Origin: JAFGBM01 sp964564915
GTDB taxonomy: Bacteria; Actinomycetota; Actinomycetes; Actinomycetales; Demequinaceae
NCBI GenBank assembly: GCA_964564915.1
Contig: CAZMCU010000051.1
Coordinates: 1 to 9,057 of the forward strand
Direction of reading: 5' to 3'
Length of the DNA: 9,057 nucleotides
The notes beneath the pieces are model-generated. The model searched no databases, was not told where the DNA came from, and worked only from the letters and a program-made list of their open reading frames with translations. Below, one piece after another: positions 5,528 to 9,057 of this stretch. The position numbers were made by a program, and so were the translations under genes. Numbering within the stretch: position 1 is the stretch's first letter; each line of letters starts with the position of its first letter.

Positions 5528-6202
5528 GTGACAGAGGCGTGGCGCTCCCAGGTGGCCCCGGACTGGGTAGATGTCCTCGACCCGGTTGCCCCCACCCTCG
5601 CCTCGATCGGCGCCTTCCTACGCGAGGAGATCGCGGCGGGGCGCGGATACCTGCCCGCGAGCGACGCGATCCTCCGCGCGTTCCGCACCCCCCTTGCCGA
5701 CGTTCGCATCCTCATCGTGGGGCAGGACCCGTACCCCACACCGGGCGATCCGGTGGGCCTTTGCTTCTCGGTCGCGGCGGGACGACCGATGCCGCGGTCG
5801 CTCATCAACATCGCCACCGAACTGCGCAACGACACCGATGAGATCCTCCGCGACGGCGACCTATCCCCGTGGGCCGATCAGGGCGTCCTCTTGCTCAACA
5901 GGGTGCTGACGGTCCGCCCCGGCGCCTCCGGCTCGCACCGAGGCAAGGGCTGGGAACCGTTCACCGAGCACGCGATCCGGGCACTCGCGGCCAGGGGCGG
6001 ACCGCTCGTCGCGATCCTGTGGGGCAGAGACGCGCAAACCGCGCGCGCGTTCCTCGGCGATACCCCGACAATCGAAAGCGCCCACCCGAGCCCGCTCAGC
6101 GCGTCGAGTGGGTTCTTCGGGTCCCGACCGTTCTCCCGCGCGAACGCCCTCCTGACGGAGCAAGGAGCGCCGCCCATCCGCTGGGGGACGTCAGCCGAGT
6201 GA
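5528..6202 (+). CDS. ung: Uracil-DNA glycosylase, family 1
   Basis: Removes uracil from DNA as the first step of base excision repair. The 224-aa product has the water-activating motif GQDPYPTPG (65-73) with catalytic D67, F80 in LCFSV for stacking on uracil, and N124 in GVLLLNRVLTVR for uracil recognition. The DNA-intercalation loop HPSPLSASSGFFGSRPFSRAN begins at catalytic H186. Tyr69 is kept to exclude thymine. The usual GQDPYH is PYP here, as is common in actinobacteria. Length agrees with the family. The start chosen is GTG 5528, because the protein aligns from VAPDWVDVL and a TANNNT element sits just upstream. The open frame extends further 5' but reads through the divergent DUF3263 gene. 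It converges with the 266-aa secreted protein gene. Confidence 0.97.
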   Translation: MTEAWRSQVAPDWVDVLDPVAPTLASIGAFLREEIAAGRGYLPASDAILRAFRTPLADVRILIVGQDPYPTPGDPVGLCFSVAAGRPMPRSLINIATELRNDTDEILRDGDLSPWADQGVLLLNRVLTVRPGASGSHRGKGWEPFTEHAIRALAARGGPLVAILWGRDAQTARAFLGDTPTIESAHPSPLSASSGFFGSRPFSRANALLTEQGAPPIRWGTSAE

Positions 6203-6207
6203 CGCTC

Positions 6208-6232
6208 GTCCGCGGATCCTCGGAGCGCGGAC
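6208..6232. terminator. Candidate bidirectional terminator between ung and the secreted-protein gene
   Basis: Arms GTCCGCG (6208-6214) and CGCGGAC (6226-6232) around an 11-base loop, filling the 31-base gap between two convergent stop codons. There is no T run, so it would act as a GC hairpin of the kind usual in actinobacteria. Confidence 0.5.
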
Positions 6233-6233
6233 C

Positions 6234-7034
6234 CTACGGGCAGATCGTCTGCCCGGACCACCACGTCGGGGCACCCAGTTGACCGATATTGACGTTCGAA
6301 CCCCAGAACGCCACGTTGTCCTCGAGCTCGAGGCTCGTGATGGGGCTGGGGCAGACGTAGCCGCCGGGCTTCTGGGTGTCGTTGTTGTACTGGCCCGCCC
6401 ACATGGGGTTCCACGGGAAGCCCGCCGATGCGAAGTTGATCGTCACCCTCCAGTGGGCGCCGTCCGTCGTCACGTTGAACGTGAAGTTCATCATGTCACC
6501 ACCCGGTGGGGTGGAGTTCGGGTAGAGGGTCGTCCCCGTTATCGTCACCGTACAGGTGTGCTTCTTCCATTCTTGCCGCCCGTTGTTGAGGGCGATACAA
6601 CTGATCGACGGGAGGGCCGATGGCGGGGTCCAGGTGGTGTGAACGCCCCAGGTGTCGATCAGGATCGCGACCCCAACCACCGCCGTCCCGTTGTAGGACG
6701 TCGTCGTGATGGTGGCGGTTCCCGTGGTACCGGTGGTCCCCGTCCCCGTCGCGAGTTGAGCACCGACAGCACCGTAGACGACGACCCTGACGGGGAGGTT
6801 GTTGCATGCGGGGGGAATGGTAGAGATCTGTACCGCGGTGTAGTTTCCGCCACTGGGGCTGCCGGAGACCGTCACGGGCAGGGTAGTCGTCGTACAGGGC
6901 ACGAGGCTAGCCGTCTCGTGATCGCGGGCGTTCACGGTGAGATGCGCGGCGGACGCGGCCGCGACGAGCGCGATGGTAATGGCGACAAGGATCGACGCCA
7001 CTCGGGTGGCGGTGCGATGCGGATGTGTGGACAT
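6234..7034 (-). CDS. Secreted protein: paralogue of the small SipW-type substrates plus an extra C-terminal region
   Basis: A 266-aa exported protein of unknown function. Residues 8-30 form a signal peptide (RTATRVAS, hydrophobic run, AAASAA), and the mature chain begins HLTVNA, close to the AQLTVN of the neighbouring small proteins. Residues 31-127 follow the same layout as those proteins: a Cys (C47), VTVS, a Tyr, alternating hydrophobics, a second Cys (C77), the segment GAQLATG and a closing GVAILI. I take this as the same beta-rich domain. Residues 139-266 are an added region with four more cysteines (C146, C161, C228, C265), many Trp and Asn, and motifs such as HWRVTINF and AGQYNND; I do not recognise it. 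A Thr/Gly stretch lies at 96-112. The start is ATG 7034, six bases after the signal peptidase stop, with GGGAGG 13 bases upstream. It is last in the cassette and a likely client of that peptidase. Confidence 0.8.
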   Translation of the reverse strand: MSTHPHRTATRVASILVAITIALVAAASAAHLTVNARDHETASLVPCTTTTLPVTVSGSPSGGNYTAVQISTIPPACNNLPVRVVVYGAVGAQLATGTGTTGTTGTATITTTSYNGTAVVGVAILIDTWGVHTTWTPPSALPSISCIALNNGRQEWKKHTCTVTITGTTLYPNSTPPGGDMMNFTFNVTTDGAHWRVTINFASAGFPWNPMWAGQYNNDTQKPGGYVCPSPITSLELEDNVAFWGSNVNIGQLGAPTWWSGQTICP

Positions 7035-7040
7035 GGCGAT

Positions 7041-7631
7041 CTACCGTCCTCCCGCGCGGCTGCGGCTCTTCGAGGTCGTCGTTCCAACGTCGTCTACCGT
7101 GGCATCGTCCACCGGGGTGAGGTGATGACGATCCTCCTCAGTCTCGGGCCACAGAATCATGACGACGGCCCCGAGCAGGACGAAGCACCACAACCACGGT
7201 TCGACGAGGAAACTGGCGACCCTGCCCGCTCCATCGAAGTGGAACTCCATGCGGCCGATAACCTCATTTGAGGTCGGAGACCATTGGTCAACCCACCCGT
7301 TGTTGTCCCCCTTGACTAACCAACCCTCCTCCCCATCGCCACCGACGACCCGGTGAACGATCCGGACGCCCCCCAAGTCCGTCGGCTCGTACACAACGAT
7401 GTCCCCCGGACCAACCTCTCCCTCCCGGGCGACGACGAGGTCGCCATCGCTCAGCGCGGGTGCCATCGAGTCCCCCGAGACGATGATGAGGGTGGTGCCT
7501 CCCCCGAGGGAGGTGGGCCATAAAAACCACGCGTCAACGGCAATGATCGCCCATAGGACAAGGTTGCCCAGGATCGACAGGGACCAGCGCCTGGTTCTCG
7601 AGGCGCCGATCCCTGTCGAGTGACGAATCAC
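7041..7631 (-). CDS. Signal peptidase I, SipW/ER type (S26B-like)
   Basis: A membrane-bound protease that removes Sec signal peptides outside the membrane. The 196-aa chain has a first membrane helix (about 19-39) and the catalytic serine box IIVSGDSMAPALSDGDLVV with S55. GDIVVYEP follows, then RIVHRV with H93 where the classical bacterial enzymes have lysine, and KGDNN with D109. A second helix lies near 143-161, followed by a charged cytosolic tail. A histidine in place of lysine and a second C-terminal helix mark the SipW/archaeal/eukaryotic-type enzyme rather than LepB. The start is GTG 7631 with AAGGA five bases upstream. It follows the truncated substrate gene by 29 bases and precedes the 266-aa gene by six, all on one strand. 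By analogy with sipW-tasA of Bacillus it probably serves these neighbours. Confidence 0.93.
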   Translation of the reverse strand: MIRHSTGIGASRTRRWSLSILGNLVLWAIIAVDAWFLWPTSLGGGTTLIIVSGDSMAPALSDGDLVVAREGEVGPGDIVVYEPTDLGGVRIVHRVVGGDGEEGWLVKGDNNGWVDQWSPTSNEVIGRMEFHFDGAGRVASFLVEPWLWCFVLLGAVVMILWPETEEDRHHLTPVDDATVDDVGTTTSKSRSRAGGR

Positions 7632-7660
7632 AATAGTCCTTGACGTCGTAGGTACATGTT

Positions 7661-7834
7661 CTAGCTGACCGTCACACCGTCGTCACAGTTGGAGATCGTG
7701 TCGACGCCTGCGACAACATCCGTGCTATTCACGGTCAGCTGGGCGGCTGAAGCCATACTCAAGCCCGCCACACCGATAACGGCAAGGGCAAGCGCGAGCG
7801 ACTTTCGTGAATTGCGCATCTTCGTGGTAGCCAA
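7661..7834 (-). CDS. Truncated SipW-type secreted protein (57 aa)
   Basis: Encodes the same signal peptide as the 133-aa paralogue and only 27 mature residues: AQLTVNSTDVVAGVDT, then ISNCDDGVTVS, then TAG. Residue numbering matches the two full-length paralogues when TTG 7834 is the start (GAAGGG nine bases upstream); ATG 7819 is the alternative. Relative to the 133-aa gene it lacks one Ala codon and everything after the VTVS segment, about 75 codons. The site of loss is the word TCAGCTA, which occurs in the intact gene both here and at its stop codon, so one deletion accounts for the end. By hand count 17 of 20 base differences from the intact copy in the shared part are silent. It could be a decaying remnant or a short secreted peptide with one cysteine. 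It lies 29 bases ahead of the signal peptidase gene. Confidence 0.7.
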   Translation of the reverse strand: MATTKMRNSRKSLALALAVIGVAGLSMASAAQLTVNSTDVVAGVDTISNCDDGVTVS

Positions 7835-7852
7835 GTAGCCATTCCCTTCGTG
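7662..7852 (-). repeat. Duplicated segment, copy A (truncated gene)
   Basis: Direct repeat of 8820-9012, about 88 percent identical by hand over the coding part. It covers the ribosome site (CCCTTC on the plus strand), signal peptide and mature N-terminus. It shows gene duplication within the cassette. Confidence 0.85.
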
Positions 7853-7902
7853 TCGCGGAATCGGCCATGCCGACCGGAGGGCCCGCATACCCGATCACCT
7901 CT

Positions 7903-7908
7903 ATTATC
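7903..7908 (-). promoter_or_regulatory. Candidate -10 (GATAAT) upstream of the truncated gene
   Basis: On the minus strand GATAAT is a five-of-six match to TATAAT, with TG four bases before it and no clear -35. It would start a transcript near 7896 covering the truncated gene, the signal peptidase and the 266-aa gene. The rest of 7853-8003 shows only the hairpin at 7963-7988. Confidence 0.35.
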
Positions 7909-7962
7909 GGCAGTCCGTGGAACCAGACGAGGACGGCTGGGTTGGGATCTCTCCTCCTGCCC

Positions 7963-7988
7963 TTCGGCACCTCTCTCAAGGTGCCGAA
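7963..7988 (-). terminator. Hairpin after the 140-aa secreted-protein gene
   Basis: Perfect 9-bp arms TTCGGCACC and GGTGCCGAA around an 8-base loop, starting 15 bases after the stop codon at 8004. No T run follows. It would separate the 140-aa gene from the downstream cluster. Confidence 0.6.
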
Positions 7989-8003
7989 CCCGCCGAGCTG
8001 CCG

Positions 8004-8426
8004 TTAACTAATAGCGACCGCAACGCCAAAGATGGAGGACACGTCGATCGACATCGACAAGGGCACGGAGACGGCTGTCGCCGGAAGCGAAGGGAGCGCG
8101 ACGGAACCCGTCGCGAGGGGGAGACCAGACGCATCCAGGACGGTCACGTCGATCGTCCCGCTGCAGGTGCTTCCCGCGTCGTTGAGATCGCCAACGGTGA
8201 TGCTGGAGATCACGTATGCGCTGGGGGGGCCGGGCTGATACGTGGGTACGTAAGTCAGGGCGACGCCGTCAGCGTCGCAATCGACAATAGCGTCGACCCC
8301 AGCGACAACGTCCGTATCGTTCACCGATAACTGCGCGGCGGAAGCCGTCCCCAGCCCCGCCACACCGATAAGGGCTACGGCAAGTGCGAAGGACCTCCGC
8401 GAGTAGCGCACTGACTTCTTCGTCAT
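8004..8426 (-). CDS. Small secreted protein with SipW-type signal peptide (140 aa)
   Basis: An exported protein of unknown function. It has a basic N-terminus (MTKKSVRYSRRS), a hydrophobic run to residue 27, and ASAAQLSVN around the cleavage site (after A30 or A31). The mature chain of about 110 residues is beta-like with two cysteines (C50 and C88) that may bond. Shared blocks with its neighbour are NDTDVVAGVD, DCDADGV, YxPTY and the closing FGVAVAIS. The start chosen is ATG 8426, because GGAAGG sits 7 bases upstream; ATG 8432 would leave only one base, and GTG 8492 runs back through the intergenic inverted repeat. With ATG 8426 every conserved residue has the same number as in the 133-aa paralogue. 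It probably uses the nearby SipW-type peptidase. Confidence 0.85.
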   Translation of the reverse strand: MTKKSVRYSRRSFALAVALIGVAGLGTASAAQLSVNDTDVVAGVDAIVDCDADGVALTYVPTYQPGPPSAYVISSITVGDLNDAGSTCSGTIDVTVLDASGLPLATGSVALPSLPATAVSVPLSMSIDVSSIFGVAVAIS

Positions 8427-8471
8427 GGCCATGCCTTCCAGTTGTATGGCCCCAGACGAGTCGACCGGTAG

Positions 8472-8547
8472 ATCAGACAGGTCCGGCACCAACCTCCTTC
8501 GGCGGGTTTCGCCAACCTATGAGAGGTGATACCGGACCTGTTCTGAT
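8472..8547. repeat. Large intergenic inverted repeat between two secreted-protein genes
   Basis: ATCAGACAGGTCCGG (8472-8486) pairs with CCGGACCTGTTCTGAT (8532-8547) with a single bulged base. Inside it, CACC/GGTG (8487-8490 with 8525-8528) continue the stem, and a small hairpin GGCG/CGCC with a 5-base loop lies at 8501-8513. It starts 47 bases after the stop of the 133-aa gene and ends 46 bases before the 140-aa gene. It could be a terminator, an attenuator or an mRNA-stability element; there is no T run. Nothing else is seen in 8427-8593. Confidence 0.65.
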
Positions 8548-8593
8548 GGACTTTTCGGTGATGGTTCCCGACAATGTCGCCGAGATCACATTC

Positions 8594-8995
8594 CTAGCTG
8601 ATTGCCACCGCAACGCCGTAGATGGACGCGACGGAAACGGTGCTCGACAAGTTCACGACGACACTGCCAGCCGCATAGGCGATGGAACCGTTGGCGAGCG
8701 CCGCATCGGTGTTGTCCGTCACGGTCACGCTCACGGTACCGGTGCACGAGCCATCCAGGTCACCGATCGTGACCGAGTTGACCGTGTACCCGGGGATCCC
8801 CGAGTCGTACGTGGGCGTGTAGCTGACCGTCACGCCATCGGCGTCACAGTCGGAGATGGTGTCGACGCCAGCGACAACGTCCGTGCTGTTCACGGTCAGC
8901 TGGGCGGCCGAAGCCATGCTCAAACCCGCGACACCGACAACAGCCAGCGCGAGCGCGAGCGACTTGCGCGAGTTGCGCATCTTCTTGGTAGCCAA
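8594..8995 (-). CDS. Small secreted protein with SipW-type signal peptide (133 aa)
   Basis: An exported protein of unknown function and the intact relative of the truncated gene at 7661. MATKKMRNSRKS (1-12) is basic, residues 13-27 are hydrophobic, and cleavage is likely after A30 or A31 in ASAAQLTVN. The mature part has about 102 residues with C50 (DCDADGV) and C84 (GSCTGTVSVTVTD), alternating hydrophobic residues that suggest a beta sandwich, and the ending SIYGVAVAIS. The start is TTG 8995 with GAAGGG eight bases upstream, in agreement with residue numbering of the other two paralogues; ATG 8980 is possible. It lacks an LPXTG motif or membrane anchor, so it would be released or polymerise. 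Context points to the SipW-like peptidase as its processing enzyme. Confidence 0.85.
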   Translation of the reverse strand: MATKKMRNSRKSLALALAVVGVAGLSMASAAQLTVNSTDVVAGVDTISDCDADGVTVSYTPTYDSGIPGYTVNSVTIGDLDGSCTGTVSVTVTDNTDAALANGSIAYAAGSVVVNLSSTVSVASIYGVAVAIS

Positions 8996-9012
8996 GGTAC
9001 TAGCCCTTCGTG
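8820..9012 (-). repeat. Duplicated segment, copy B (intact gene)
   Basis: Partner of 7662-7852. The conserved stretch includes the untranslated ribosome-site region CCCTTCGTG on the plus strand, so the duplication carried more than the coding part. Confidence 0.85.
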
Positions 9013-9057
9013 ATAGTGATCGGCTCTGGTTGATTCACCAGGGCGACGGTTCGTGGT
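8996..9057. other. Upstream region of the 133-aa gene, window edge
   Basis: It holds the ribosome site (9004-9009) and a short inverted repeat CTGGT/ACCAG near 9031-9046 with a 6-base centre. I see no clear promoter. The cassette may continue beyond the right edge. Confidence 0.3.

Noticed and set aside
7820..7888. Longer start for the truncated secreted protein at 7888
   Set aside because: The extra residues run through the ribosome site and have no counterpart in the two paralogues.
8472..8547. Inverted repeat as the ends of a small mobile element
   Set aside because: Only 45 bases lie between the arms and no target-site duplication is visible; a stem-loop explains it better.
7661..9012. 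Repeated secreted-protein segments as a CRISPR array or insertion-sequence ends
   Set aside because: Repeats are about 190 bases, coding and diverged at silent positions; there are no short regular spacers and no transposase.

Overview
The window is GC-rich and gene-dense and comes from a high-GC Gram-positive bacterium (Actinomycetota). Several neighbourhoods typical of that phylum support this: a long cold-shock protein followed by a DUF3027 protein and an MFS transporter; a groEL without groES, with a GGM-type tail and CIRCE operators; a WXG100 protein beside groEL; a DUF3263 gene followed by a LytR_C-type membrane protein; and a family-1 uracil-DNA glycosylase with a GQDPYPTPG motif. GTG and TTG starts are common. 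The genus cannot be fixed from the sequence alone. No tRNA, rRNA, CRISPR array, transposase or phage gene was seen.

Layout. (1) Positions 1-2366, minus strand: a tightly packed unit read leftwards, csp -> DUF3027 -> MFS transporter. The first junction overlaps by 1 base. The second appears to overlap by 8 bases if the MFS gene starts at a CTG codon. The MFS gene runs off the left edge. (2) Positions 2367-2865: a divergent regulatory region and a small WXG100 (ESAT-6-like) gene on the plus strand. (3) Positions 2866-4783: a very long hairpin between convergent genes, then groEL on the minus strand with a promoter flanked by two CIRCE (HrcA) operators. (4) Positions 4784-5440, minus strand: DUF3263 gene followed by a short membrane-anchored protein. 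It looks like a LytR_C family member that has lost its extracellular domain and ends in a Ser/Pro repeat. (5) Positions 5528-6202, plus strand: ung, probably translated from a leaderless mRNA. (6) Positions 6234-9012, minus strand: a secretion cassette. It holds a SipW-like type I signal peptidase with a Ser/His-type active site and four proteins that share a similar signal peptide and mature N-terminus. Two are full-length small paralogues (140 and 133 aa), one is cut to 57 aa, and one (266 aa) carries an extra C-terminal region of about 120 aa that I do not recognise.

How the parts fit. The left two thirds is housekeeping: stress response, DNA repair, and regulators or envelope proteins of unknown role. 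The right third is the accessory region and the most interesting part. A dedicated signal peptidase sits among its probable substrates, as sipW does beside tasA in Bacillus. I infer a small surface or extracellular-fibre system. The truncated substrate can be explained by one deletion between two copies of a 7-base word, and most of its differences from the intact paralogue are silent.
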